A DNA stretch of 64,000 nt. Origin: Cyathus striatus. Its lineage: Eukaryota; Basidiomycota; Agaricomycetes; Agaricales; Nidulariaceae. The stretch covers positions 1,488,001-1,552,000 of the forward strand of contig JAOVFP010000015.1 of assembly GCA_025738555.1 (NCBI GenBank), read 5' to 3'. This document shows positions 22,252 through 34,584 of the stretch, in pieces; within the stretch, counting starts at the first letter, position 1, and each line of letters starts with the position of its first letter. A model generated the notes under the pieces. The model saw nothing but the letters and a program-made list of their open reading frames with translations, had not been told where the DNA came from and made no database searches. The position numbers were made by a program, and so were the translations under genes.

Positions 22252-22885
22252 CAATCACCTACATGCTGTGCATATCATGACTTAGGCACCTATAAATATA
22301 ACGACATCTTCCAAGAGAACATGCACGGGCCGATAGCTACTATCTCCACTTATTTGTGTTGTAAAAACCAGTTTATCTTCCACCATATTCTGGAATCGTG
22401 CCTACTAAACCTAATTCCAGAGGCTCGTTTTCGAGCCCTATCTTCAATTTAACAGGACCTGTGAACAATTCCTCTACACCACCATATTTATCGATGCTGT
22501 TGCATCCTCATTCCATTTCAGACGAGAGGTGGCCGTGATTATTGAGGTGCAGAAGTTCTGTGATTTCTATTCATATATACACTTCAGTGCCCCAAAGTAA
22601 AGGCTGTGTAAGAGACTTTAGAACTCTTGGCACTGCACAAAGTTGTATTGCACGCCGAAAATTCTCAGCGCCTAGGCTATCTGTTTTTGATTGATACCCA
22701 TCAAATTCCAGCTTGTATATATCCTATTTTGGGATGCTACCAAAATCATAGCATGTGACTTTCTATGTAACTATTATGGATGAAAATTTGAATGCACGCA
22801 GCACCAATCATTTCTAGGGACCGGCTAAGGTCTGCTAAGGTCAAGCTGAGGTGGTTCGCAGAATCGCAACCCGCTCTGCTTCTGC
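22252..22885. other. No gene recognised (upstream flank of NACHT B)
   Basis: About 630 bp between the NACHT B promoter and a segmental duplicate. Only short random open stretches and no repeat that I could match elsewhere. Confidence 0.5.
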
Positions 22886-23925
22886 TTCACGCGTTAGAGA
22901 CATAGCACAGTGCAATAGAGACGAGGACACCCATACGAAGGAATAGCGAATATACAGTCGCTGGCCGAGAAATCTTGTACGAAGCATAGAAAACACGTAG
23001 GATTCAGGAAGAAAAGTTTGAGGAAGAAAAAAAGTTGAAGGATGGTGTCGGGTTGATCATCGATGCCAGGCTAGAGATGGGGAGGCATGGCGCAGTCAGG
23101 AGGATGGCCTCTGGACACTGTACCGTTAAGTGGACAGAATGTTGAAATGGTGCTTATTGGCTCTGAGACAAGGAATCCGAAGAAAACTTGAAGACATCGA
23201 TCGGAGTCTCGGAGTCTCGAACGCGTCGCGCGTCGTGTTGACTGTGATGTCAACGATTACATAATCAACTATTCTGGTCCAGACCATGGGCCGCCTCCAA
23301 CTGTACTACGTCCTACGTGCCCTCATTCTGTTCCTGGAATCCGATGAAACACTAGTCACTCTTGCTGGCGAGACCGAATGATATGGTGGTACTGCTGCTG
23401 CCATCGCCAGGATATCGAAGATTAAGGCGAATACTACTGTTGACGATGATGTAGATGGTGTTGTACGGAGGGAGACTGGACAGATCACACAAAGTTCACG
23501 TTGCTTCCTATTACAGGATGAGACAAATGCGAATCCAGTATTGAACGTTTGAACAGCAGCTGGCCATCGTCTACTCTACACCCGGTGACCATGCAACCCG
23601 TTAGCGCGAGGATCAACAGCTCGCAGTTCATTCAGACGTAGTGGGAACACTGTTATCTTTGAGAGGAGGCACACAGTCTAAGGTGAGCGTATGTCCCCCA
23701 TCGTCCTTATTCACATTCTGATTGTAACAACTATTCGCCTAGTCAGCGCCGCTATCGACGTTTGGCCACAGAAACACCAGCGTCCTCATCCTTCTCCAAC
23801 CAGCACTAGCTCACCACTAGGATTAGATGAGGAGACGTCATCAGAGTCGGCCACGATAAGAGCCACTTTTGCCGGCATACTCGGGACTTCTGTATTCCCC
23901 ACTCTACATTCCTCAGTTATGTTCT
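22886..23925. repeat. Segmental duplicate, shared with 39463-40500
   Basis: About 1.04 kb is closely similar to 39463-40500, from GTTAGAGACATAGCACAGTG to CATTCCTCAGTTA. Small indels distinguish the copies; for example this copy has extra bases near 23060 and 23490. Neither copy keeps a convincing gene, although a shared peptide-like stretch (TLVTLAGETE) is visible on the plus strand at 23350-23380, followed by a TGA here only. At 23925 similarity switches abruptly to the 17.69-kb family. Confidence 0.82.
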
Positions 23926-24135
23926 GCAAAGGACGGTGCATACTTGTCAATGAGATGGTCAAAACGAAGAAAACAAGACGCGGCGCGTCTGAAACTGCGA
24001 CGGTCTTGAACGTGATCCTGAAGGTTACGTAAATCAGAATCAACGGTCCTCCAGAGCCTCCAACCTTGCCCCAACCAACCTCCAACTCTTCTCATTCACA
24101 CTCTGACCCTAACAACTGTTCTTCTGGTTTGCACC

Positions 24136-26156
24136 ATGCCGACGTTTTGGTCTCAGAAAATCCAAGTATCTTCATCCCACTATCTCGCCACCAGCAACGG
24201 ATGACGATACGTCCTCAGCATCAGCTATGTACGACTACAACGAGCTCCCGCCGTTCTTCATTGCGGGCCTAACCACCGTGACTGCTGCGTTTTTTGATCT
24301 ACTCTTTGTGTTCAATCTTCAGTTTCGCTCCTATTGCCCCAGTGCTGAGGGCTGAGGGCTGAAGGCTCTGTAGAGACTTCGCTCCCGGGTTCACTCCCTT
24401 GTCAGCAAACTGATACGTGTACTACATACCCAGTGAGTTGACCGCATTTTCTTCCCAAGGATCCAGCGTCTGATGTTCTTTCAGTATTCCCTCTTCCTTG
24501 GTGTATTCCCACCACCTTACTACCTCCCTTTCGACGCATCCAATTTTCATACCACTAACTCGATGTGCCAAAACTCCCACATTCCCCCTCATCCTGGCAA
24601 TCCCAAGACATCACGAATGGTGCTAATATCATGCGCCGAGTTGTAACAGTAGGGCTAGGAGCCCTGGAAAGGATATCCGTTGTGAGTAAGCTCCTACTTT
24701 TGCGTTCCAGAAGTTGCGGGTGCTGATGCGCCAGGGTCTTTTAGGAAAGTTGGAAAGGGACGGCTCGAATGCGAGGGGCAGCCTTTGTTTCGGGGCTGAG
24801 CTACATGATTGACATTTTGAACTCGAGGCTACGTTCGTGAGGATTGGCAAGGTGTACGTCCTTTCTCTTTCTTTTTCTCGTGTATGGGTACTAGCATAGC
24901 GCTGCGCTGCATACTTGAGATGTCACTTAGGTACCAAGGCATACGCTCTTGTCCTCTCACCATCTCCTCTCGCCTTCTTCGTGACTTCATACTCACGCCT
25001 CCTACAGGTCAAAAGGCATCAGTCATTTTTGCCCCCCTCACCCGCGAGTCCTAGGGTGAGTATTGTTTCTCTATCTTTTCTTGCGCACGTGTGTGCGCAC
25101 TGTGGTGTTCCTTAGCTCTGCTTGCTCGATGCACAGTCTAGCATCAGCGCATACATCCTTTATCTTCTCAGTCTCCCCTTTCACTCCCTCCGTAACCCTA
25201 TCCTCACGCCTCCTCATGCAGGTAAAAAGGCCTCTGTCATGTACGAGCGTGCTGTGGAAGCTGATTCGTTGGGATCTATGAGGAGAGAAGGATATAAGGT
25301 GGCTCAGACCCGGGGACAATCTCCGTGTTAGGGGACTGGGCCTCGAGATTGGTGCACGCAAGCTCGAGGCTACGTTCACGAAGATTGGTTAGGTGAGTAT
25401 TCCTTCTTTACTACTCGAGTACCAGCGCGCACACCCTTTTATCTTACCTCCTCTCCTTTCCCCCCCCCCCACCCTTACCTCTCACTTATCTTTCGATGTC
25501 CAGGCCTCTCCCTCCCCTCTCACTCTTTCCTGCCACCCTCTTCTTTCGTAGCCCCATGCTCACGCCTCTTACAGGTCAAAATGGGGTCTGTAGTATATGA
25601 CCCCCACCCGCGAGTCTCAGGGCTTCGAGTTCGTCACGATGGAGACGCCTGAGGAAGCCGACACCACCACTATTGCATTTAACTCCACCGTGAATCATAG
25701 AAAAGATCATTGCTGCTGATAACGTCTTGACCACGCCGGCTCACCGCGGACGAGGTTCCATCCTATTCCATCGTGTCGTCCTGTCCTGCTACTTTTCCTC
25801 TCTTTGTCGAAAATACATACACGTTGATGGCGTTGGTTGGCGTGCTAGCTGGACCGGGTAGCATTTTCTCATGCGCAAGGATACCACCCTCACACCGCCA
25901 ATACTACGGCCCTCTCAAGCGGGATCACTGAGCTCTTCTCTTACGCAGCAACTGAAGGATGTACGATCCGCGGCTCTACGATGATCGCCAATGCTGTGAG
26001 AGAGACCATGATGGGCTTGATCGGGACCACGACTACGATAAGCACCGTGATAATTATAGAAATCGGAATAGGGATGGCGGACGTGGGCATGGTGGTGGTA
26101 GAGGAGGGAGGGATTATGAAAGTGATGGCGGGAGAAGAGATTATGATAGACGGTAT
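24136..26156 (+). pseudogene. tra2-like RRM/SR protein pseudogene, copy 3
   Basis: Start-like MPTFW near 24136; Ser/Arg exon vestige near 24630-24690; first RRM half at about 24745-24850 and again at about 25250-25400 (the exon is duplicated); second RRM half near 25575-25700, with a frame break between ESQ and GFEFVTME. The tail is the best preserved of all broken copies: 25959-26156 reads 66 residues rich in Asp, Arg, Gly and Tyr (RDHDYDKHRDNYRNRNRD, GGRGG) and ends DYDRRY. That is the expected C-terminus of a tra2/SR-type splicing regulator. Introns are retained. It lies tail-to-tail with NACHT C. Confidence 0.75.
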
Positions 26157-26957
26157 TAGGTGGTGGAGTGCCTTTCGATCGATGTATGATGAAAAGGCTG
26201 GATGGGATGATACGAAGAAAATGGTTCTTTGGGGTAGGATGGAATAAAGCGAGGATGGATAATGATTATTCGTAGGCTGTATTGTCTACGTCGTTTTACT
26301 TATTTTTGTGCTTTGTCTTATCTGTGTTGTACTAGGTTATGATCGTGGTTTTATGTATACTTTATTTGCTTTGGACATTTTTAGGTGTGCATTGAGCTGG
26401 AGTCCTGAGAATCGAGACGCGAGACGCGATGCAGTGTGGTCATGTGTTTTCGACCTAACTTACTGCAACTTTCCTTCATCTGGTTTCCATTTCCTTAATG
26501 CTTTTTATAGTGCTCGTGTCGACGTACAAAAATCGGACTGCCGTGGATGGAAACACTCTTTACATTTTTTTGGGTTGTTCCGTTAGTCCATGGTCAATGG
26601 TGCTCTGTTGTCTCGATAATTCTATAACTATGAGTTACGCATCCCACGAAAAACTCAGCCTGTTGGCATGGATATCTATTCGAAGAGGTTAGGATCACCG
26701 GAGTACTCCCAACTTAAAATAACAGGACAGTAATTATTAAAGACGTAAAGGTAGGCGTGAGGAGGCCTTTCACTGCTTTTCCTGCCTCCATTTTGCTTCC
26801 ATCACTTATGTTTTTTCTCACCACACCTGAATGAGCTAAGTCATGAACCGTACTATGTCGCATAGGCTACCATTTATTATCCTTTATACAAAATTCAAAT
26901 AGCAGTACAAATTACAGTCGTAAACATCAATTCCGAAATCAATGAAGAAGCAACGAA

Positions 26958-29602
26958 TTAGCGTCGCTCAGGGCAAGTTTGGGTAGGGCACAAATGTTTG
27001 TAGGGGCAAAAATAGAAGTAGTAACCACTTTTCTCTTTTTTGGTCGCATTCCATGCTTTCGAAAATGCCTTCTGCCATGCATTAATGATGCTTTCAGGAG
27101 GATCTGGCAATTTCTACAATCTTTTGGTGAGAAATTACTCATGATACTGGCGAAGTGAATAATACCTTTAGCCAACCTAATAAATACACTTCTACCTTAT
27201 GTGTAAGAGATTTGTTGAGAGAATCTTTGTGGCGGAATTCTTGGGCTGCAGATTCCAGTGCCGTTAGAAGTGCAGGCGTTACACTTTGGTTTTGATCAAG
27301 CAGGGACTTGGCCCAAAAGATCAAGAAGTAGGCATCTTGCCATGGGATCCGGGGTTGCAGTAGTAAAAAATGAATTATGGTGATGTGTGTGTCTGCGTAG
27401 TCATTTGATGTGCAATGAAAATCTCCAGAAAACTGGGGATTTAACAAAAATATCAAGAACACATTTCTATACAAGCCACAAAGAGAATTGATATTGGACA
27501 GCATTTCACTAGATAATTTGATATCAGAAATGATTCCTGCATTGAACATTATCGATGTAGTCAGGTAGTTAGGTAAGGGAAAGACGACATGTAAAGCAAC
27601 CAATTGCTTCACAACGGCATCGTTGTTATACGATTTTAAATGTTTGAGCCAAAGAGGAAAGATAATTGATGTGCGAAATATGTGAATGTTCTGATGTATC
27701 TAAAGATATGAAGTATCAGAATCAATTACCTGTCCAATAAAAGTGGAACTACTTACCCCAGAGGTTCAAGCCATAACTCATTCATGGATTGAAGAACTTT
27801 TACAGATGGTGAATGGTTATTCATAAGGGCTTCTGTAAGCCCTACAGCTTGACGATTTCTCCCAAGCCCAAGGATATCAGCCGCCTGTCGAAAATGCAAG
27901 TGACTTGAATATTGTAGGGTGGATGAGAAGAACATCTTTAATGGTTGAAAAAAATGAGGAATTTCCACATATTTGCTACTTCTGTCAAAGTGTTCGCGCC
28001 AGCAGAAAAAGCATAGAACCAGCCAACTGTGAGGCATCAGAATTGATATCTTCTGTAAAATATGTACACATACCATGTTGTTCTACTGTTTCATATCTGG
28101 GGCAGGCCAGGAATCTTAGGCAGGACTGAGTGATGTCTGCATGGGTTGCTTTGAGGTCTACATGGAAATCTTTTGATCGTTCCCTTGTGATTAAAAAGTC
28201 TTGAAACGACTTGTGGTGAAACTGAACTGTCAAATTATTGCTATAAGAATTTGATCCTAAATTCAGATCAATAAGAGAGTGCAGATCATTTAATGCAAAA
28301 AATGCTTCTCCCTGTGGGAGGGATAGCAACTGCTCCATAACAAGAAACAGTCTATTTTGATTGTGATTCACTGCTGTTATAATGGGATGCGATAAATCAG
28401 ACACACTATAAGAATGTGAGCCACTGTTGCCAATATCCATTATGGCAACCATACATCCCAACACCTTAGTAGTTCTATCAGGCTCCTCCACCCTTGACAA
28501 TATCTCTTGGTAAAGAAGGTCAAGGTCTGCAAGATGAGAGCTGTTATTGGCATCATGGATTCCAAGGACAATTTCAAGCTGTGCATTGGGATTATGGCGA
28601 GGACTAGAGATAAACTTCATCACTGTTGCAGCATAAATGAACTGTCCTGAAGATCGTTCAACAAGCATATCTATGATAGATGGGAGTGGCCATGGTCGAT
28701 GTACAGATCTAAGAGCCCATTTGAATCGACGATCATTCAGAATACACAAAAATCCACTCTGAATAACTGTTCGAATATCCTGTGAAATTCCTTGAATACT
28801 GGACAGTGAGATAAGGTTTGTCACAGAAAAATCTCCTTGGTGTCCCAGACTTCTTGCAGATGAAGTTCAGGTCGACTGGTGATGAAAAATCCCAATGGAA
28901 AGCTCTCATGTTGCAAGGCCTTAGCTAACAGGTGCAAGACTGATAATTGCATAGTTGTATTAACACATTCGTCCAGTCCATCGATAACTATAATCCAATT
29001 CTGGAGTTTTCTACCGGATTCCATGAAGCAAAGACAAGGCTCGAGAATGAGCTGCTGAAATTGACGCTCAATGGATGCATCATAAATGAGTCGTGGATCC
29101 AGCTGTATTTCCGATAAAATGTACCCCGCAAGCACATCATTCAGCATTGCCAGTTGATATGCTATAGTAGTGAATAGTTTCTTCACATTGTTTCGATCTT
29201 GTGAACCTCTCCAGAAAAAGAAGCTGGCACCTAGAAATCCCACATGATCGGCATCTTCACAAACAGATCGTGCAATACATGACTTTCCAGCTCCCGCGGG
29301 CCCATGCAGATATGTTATACCAGTTTCTTTGTCGGGTTCTGTAATCCATTGATTGATATCGCTGAGAAGTTGTTTACGAGTGTCCGGGTGACATTTGGGT
29401 GCATCGTACTGTTCTCCTGAGTCATGAATTGCACCTTGGGCAATATATTGAAGAAGTTGTTGTAGCGCTAGTATATGAATAAGTGTTCCATGAAGATATC
29501 TAGTCATGAGTGTTGTGTACCATCTCTCTCGTTGTTTGTTTGATTATCCACGAACGTTGGTCGGTTTATGACGAAATTCGATGCATTTGCGAAATATGAC
29601 AT
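26958..29602 (-). pseudogene. NACHT P-loop NTPase C, three single-base frameshifts
   Basis: Exons align with copy A: 29521-29602, 28074-29467, 27757-28026, 27166-27699 and 26958-27113. Walker A GPAGAGKS, Walker B IVIDGLDECVN and the C-terminal cysteine motif (YFCPYKHLCPTQTC) are all present. Three -1 losses relative to A, B and E break it: near 28829 in exon 2 (CAGAAAAATC where A has CAGAAACAATC), near 28010 at the start of exon 3, and at the end of exon 3 near 27757. The first two lie in homopolymers, so sequencing error is possible; taken at face value the product stops about 20 residues after the FITSRPE motif. The 12-bp in-frame gain in exon 2 (around residues SNSGSHSY) is copy-specific. 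Otherwise codon content looks well conserved, implying recent inactivation. Confidence 0.83.
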
Positions 29603-31190
29603 GTTGCGGCGGGGGTGTAAAGGCCCTACTGTCCTATTTTGATCGGTTCATAATAAACAGTTGGCCGCATGCTTTGCACATTGCAGCGCCTAAAAATAAA
29701 CATCTTCCAAGAGAACTTCATAAGGTTGGATGTTGTAGAGCAGGCATTCTGCCTGCATGGTAAAAATGCGTTTTCCATCTCCGTTACCTCACTCCGTACA
29801 TACCGTCGCTTACTCATCGTTTACCTCGTGTCGCTTACAAACATAAATGTCATGCGTACGCTTCGAGAATGTCAGCTTCGCATTCCCCCCCTTTCTCTCT
29901 CTCATGCGTGCTCACTGGATCTGAAGGGACAGACGGACGTCTTCCCACTCGCATTATTTCTTTCTCGAGAGGATACCGCCAAGCAAATATCCTCCTCCAC
30001 AATGTGTCCGAAGTTCAATGCTCTCTAAAACTGGCAGTCAGCATTCAGTACGTTCATCCTATTTTCAGTCTGCCTCCACCATATCTTGGGATCGTACCTA
30101 CTAAACATCCGTGACCGCTGGCCCAGCCTTTAACACATGGTAAGTTAATCAATTGTACCTCAATCCAAATCGCGCCAAGCGATCGTCAAAGAATAGCAAC
30201 TCCATCACAGCCCGTTCAGCCTGTGTACTTGAAAGCACGCGGATGCTTGTACTTTCATTGGACAACGTAAAAATAAAGAAGCTTCTGCTTCATACTCAAC
30301 TTCTTATCCTCTTCAAATAAAATCGAATCAAGCACTTACACCTTGTTGTACCGTGGTTCCATGTACATTTCGAGAGGGGCTCCGACGCAGCAAGAGTTTT
30401 AAAGAAGATTGTAGTGGAGAGGGATGGCGAGGAATTGGGGACTCCGTTGCCATCTAATATGGAGATGCAGTTTGTTCCAAAGTACGTTTTTTTATTTACG
30501 TTTTGAATTGCATTTTTGGTGTGATAGAAGGGATGGTAGTTGAGACGAGCACTCTTTGTGGCCTCAACGCATTACTTACAATCACGGCCTCTTCTCGTTT
30601 GAAACCGAATGAAAATATGTCATTAAACTACGACTTAGATGGCAGGGTTGAGACTTGATGCATAGACCTAGGCGACATACGGTTCATCTTGATATATCGT
30701 CCGATGAAATATGTTATGTAACTCATTGCCACCTGGGGTCCGTATACTTGTATCCCTGTCGTGCCAGACGACGTCTCTTCCATAGGCTATATCAATGCGA
30801 TAATGGAACATCTTGAAGAACAAGGCCTTCGTCAGTGTCGGTCCCTCTAGTGCCAGTTCAGTAGGTCTCGAAGTGTATATCGCTGACAGGTCTATAGAGG
30901 TTCTCACAGCTAGTCACAAATCGGACTTTATTGAGAATTTGCTTGCAGAGCTTACCCTCAGAGGATACTCCTTAGGGTTGATAGTATCGACCACAGCTCG
31001 GCATTAATAACATTGTCAGCGGCTTTGAGCAACGTCGATTAAAGATAGGGGCCACCTCCGTTGGTGCATTCATGTTTCGACTTCTACACGGTGGTAGCTG
31101 AACCGACCTTTGCACAGTGTTCAGAATAGCTCTAACCGGTTAATACGGTAACGGTCAGGTTAGATGCTGCGAGCTTGTCGCATTTGATCG
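29603..31190. other. No intact gene (upstream flank of NACHT C)
   Basis: 29620-29720 repeats the NACHT promoter module (GCATGCT box, CCTATTTTGA box). 30120-30360 is a broken relative of the ORF at 8434-8838. 30405-30530 matches segments at 49.10-49.20 and 52.08-52.20 kb (ATATGGAGATGCAGTTTGTT). Between these I see only short, unrelated open stretches. Confidence 0.5.
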
Positions 31191-31194
31191 TTCA

Positions 31195-31768
31195 AGGCAT
31201 ACGGATAGTTATTTCATTTTGACGATTGAAATGGTGAAGATCGGAAGGGATGAGGAACAAGGTCGGTAGCTGATGTAGTGGTTTTCCACTTGCTCATCAC
31301 TGTCGATGGCCAACGTAATGTAGGTGTAGTAGTTGAATGAACCTAAACATGGATATATCGTCAAACCTAGGAGTTCCGAGGTGATATCGTTAACTGCGAT
31401 AACGTCCAAGAAAGAACACAACGACAAAGCTTGAACATCGAAACAATGTTCTGGCGTGAGGGTGCAGTTGCATTGGACAATAGAGAGGTCGTAGTCGAGA
31501 CAAAAGATGTTGATAGACGAGTGAAAGGAAAGCGTAGAGTAGCGGTACTGTAGGATATATAAGAAGGTTTAGACACAGGACAGAATTACTGTTTGATTAT
31601 CGCACTGCAAGGCGAGACATGAATTCTATAGTAGGAAGAGAGGGAGAACGCTAGTAGTATTGGCAGGAAGTCCATTTGAGGCATTTGAGGAATGTTGTTT
31701 AATCGATCATGGATGTCATTATTGGCGGACTTAGAAGTGGGATGGTGCCATATGCTTGTCAATGTCAT
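31195..31768 (-). pseudogene. Copy X3 of unidentified ORF family X
   Basis: The longest X remnant. The minus strand starts MTLTSIWHHPTSKSANNDI at 31768 and continues through DRLNNIPQMPQ and a hydrophobic Leu/Ser stretch. After frame changes it shows FKLCRCVLSWTLSQLTISP near 31390-31440. It is divergent from tra2 copy 4, with 174 bp between the two starts, so they may have shared a promoter. Family not recognised. Confidence 0.37.
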
Positions 31769-32047
31769 GTCGAATCAAACGAAAAAACACGACCTGGAGA
31801 CCCGTCTGACTCTGCGTCTTGAACGTGATCTTGAAGATTACGTAAATCAACGCTGGCCGTCGTCAGCTAGACTCTCCTCCAAAGTACTCTCCAGGTCCCC
31901 ACTCACATTCTGATTCCAACAACTATTCTTCCGGTTAGCGCCATGCCAACATTGGGTCTCTGAAAATCCAAGTATTCTCATCCCACCATCTCGCCACCAG
32001 CAACGAGTGACAATACGTCCTCAACATCAGCTACGGCTACTCCGAGC

Positions 32048-32780
32048 TAGTGTTGCCACGGCTCGGCTCGGCTTGGCTACGGCTCGGCTTCTATCAGCTA
32101 ATGGCTTTTTGTATCTTGGCTTGAAGCCGAAATGAACAGCTACGGCTTGGCTTCATCAGCTTTGGCTAGCTAATCAGCTAAGCCGTTGGCTAAGTTACCT
32201 ATTTCTCTTTAGTTTCTAAACAAATGTCACAATAATAGAAAATGTAAGTATTCTACTTAAAATACACTGCAAAGATGTATGCAAATAGAGAATTAAATAT
32301 TTACAACAACTGAATATTTGGTATTAATGACATTGTAGCTCAAAATACTTGGAAACAACGAAGCCTGAGGTGGAGGATTAAGTAGTTGCAGTGCCGTGAA
32401 CCTGAACTTAATTAAAGTCACACTAGATCACGACGTTGTCACGTGTCGCACATCATTATGCGTTAAGTCAATGTTAAGTAGAAAGTTTGGAAGTAGTTTG
32501 CACACATAACTGAACATATTTCGATATAATGACATTTTCCAACATTTACAGTTGTATATACTTACAAACAACCAAAATGTGCTGACAAAATCACACAACA
32601 TATAAAATGTGAGAAATAGGTAGATAAGCCGCTGGCTTAGCCAGCTTTTAGCTGCAGCGAGCCGCTAAATTCTTAGCCGTCCCTCAAATGAGCCCTGAAG
32701 CCATGAAATTAGCTTGGCTCGGCTTATTTTCGGCTTGGCTTAAACGGCTAGTGGCTTTCAGCCGAGCCGTGGCAACACTA
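32048..32780. mobile_element. hAT-like non-autonomous element, 733 bp
   Basis: Inverted ends TAGTGTTGCCACGGCTCGGC and its complement border AT-rich non-coding DNA. Both ends carry several GGCTCGGCTT and GGCTTGGCT repeats just inside. The terminal TAG-GTTGCC form fits hAT ends. The flanks CTACTCCGAGC (left) and CGAGTCCGAGC (right) are an imperfect direct repeat, so the target duplication is uncertain. No coding capacity. Confidence 0.72.
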
Positions 32781-33001
32781 CGAGTCCGAGCTCCCTTCGT
32801 TCTTCTTTGCCGGCCTAACCCGCCGTGACTGTTGTGTTTTTCGCTCTTTATGTATATGCATCACGCCCCAGTTGTGATCAATCTCTGGTGTTACTTCCCC
32901 CTCCCCAGTTCTGCTGGCTAATGGCCGAAGCACTGACCAGATCTTGTATTCGCGCCCACGTTCTGTTATCGTCAAACGCGTGTCCTCTGTTTTCACCAGT
33001 A

Positions 33002-34584
33002 GCTTTCAAATTGATTGATCACTTCCGGTAATCTGCAGGACAACAAACTGTTTAGTGAGCGAGGGTTTTATTGAGTGCATTTGGAATCATAATTGGCATG
33101 CGAGATCATTAAATTAATAAATTTGGGATCAATCAATCAACTCAATCCTTTTGTAGTTAGAAATCAATCCTTATGTAGTTTGAAATCAATGACAATTAAA
33201 TAAGAAATAAATGAGAAATAAATGTGCAATCAATGAGGAATCAATCAAAAATCAATCAAAAATCAACAGATAACTCGAAATTGTTAGGTACCCAACTACA
33301 GGACATACTAAATAATAGGGTGGTTAACTACATACATGCACTTACTTTATCTACTAGGCCACAAGTCCTTTTTCAACAAGTAAATTTTTCTCTATATTAC
33401 ACATACCTGAAGAGCGAAATCAATATTGAAATCAATCATTTGTACTTAGTTTAAATCACATTTCAAAGTGAAATCATTGCTAACATCAATCCTTTTGGAC
33501 TTCATAGCATTATTGGTACAAGTTTGAAATCATTGGGGAGATCAATGCAAATTCCAAATGAAATCAATGCTAAAATAAATGTTATTACATAGGGAAATCA
33601 ATGGGAAAATAATGGGAATCATTACTGAAATCAATGATAGTTCAATAGAAAATGAATGGGAAATAAATATGAAAATCAATGTCATATCATAGAGAGATCA
33701 TTGCTGGAATAAATGCTAAATTCAATGTTAATTCAATACTTGTCTTATATCTATTTTTATCATACATAAATGCACATATTATGTAAAAAGTATTATATTA
33801 GTAATAATGCTACAGCTCAGAAAACATGATTGTATGATTTCATTGTTCTAGCATTTTTGAAACTAGTACACCTCCATGAAGGTTATAGAATAGAATGAAA
33901 TAATATGTTGATTTTAGTATTTATTTCGCATTTATTACCAATTTGCTTCTCATTGATTTCCCTGTGATATAACATTGATTTTAGTATTTATTTCGCATTT
34001 ATTACCTATTTATTTCACATTGATTTCCCATTGATTCCATTTGGAATTTGCATTGATCTCCCCAATGATTTCAAACTTGTACCAATAATGCTATGAAGTC
34101 CAAAAGGATTGATGTTAGCAATGATTTCACTTTGAAATGTGATTTAAACTAAGTACAAATGATTGATTTCGCTCTTCAGGTATGTGTAATATAGAGAAAA
34201 ATTTACTTGTTGAAAAAGGACTTGTGGCCTAGTAGATAAAGTAAGTGTATGTATGTAGTTAACCACCCTATTATTTAGTATGTCCTGTAGTTGGGTACCT
34301 AACAATTTCGAGTTATCTGTTGATTTTTGATTGATTTTTGATTGATTCCTCATTGATTGCACATTTATTTCTCATTTATTTCTTATTTAATTGTCATTGA
34401 TTTCAAACTACATAAGGATTGATTTCTAACTACAAAAGGATTGAGTTGATTGATTGATCCCAAATTTATTAATTTAATGATCTCGCATGCCAATTATGAT
34501 TCCAAATGCACTCAATAAAACCCTCGCTCACTAAACAGTTCGTTGTCCCGCAGATTACCGGAAGTGATCAATCAATTTGAAAGC
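33002..34584. mobile_element. 1.58-kb palindromic element with about 0.55-kb arms
   Basis: 33002-33568 is almost the exact reverse complement of 34037-34584. The arms differ by a few substitutions and short indels, such as an extra ATTGAAATCAAT in the left arm. The 0.47-kb spacer and much of the arms consist of AATCAATG/AAATAAAT-type words. Both arms carry the same 65-70 residue open stretch (MQSMRNQSKINQKSTDNSKL), probably fortuitous. Outer sequence GCTTTCAAATTGATTGATCA. Target duplication not resolved (TCCTCTGTTTT versus CTCCTGTTTTT). Most like a foldback or long-TIR MITE. Confidence 0.75.

Noticed and set aside
33224..34362. Two near-identical 73-76 residue proteins in opposite orientation
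   Set aside because: They are the same stretch in the two palindrome arms, of low complexity at the start, with no homology or expression signal.
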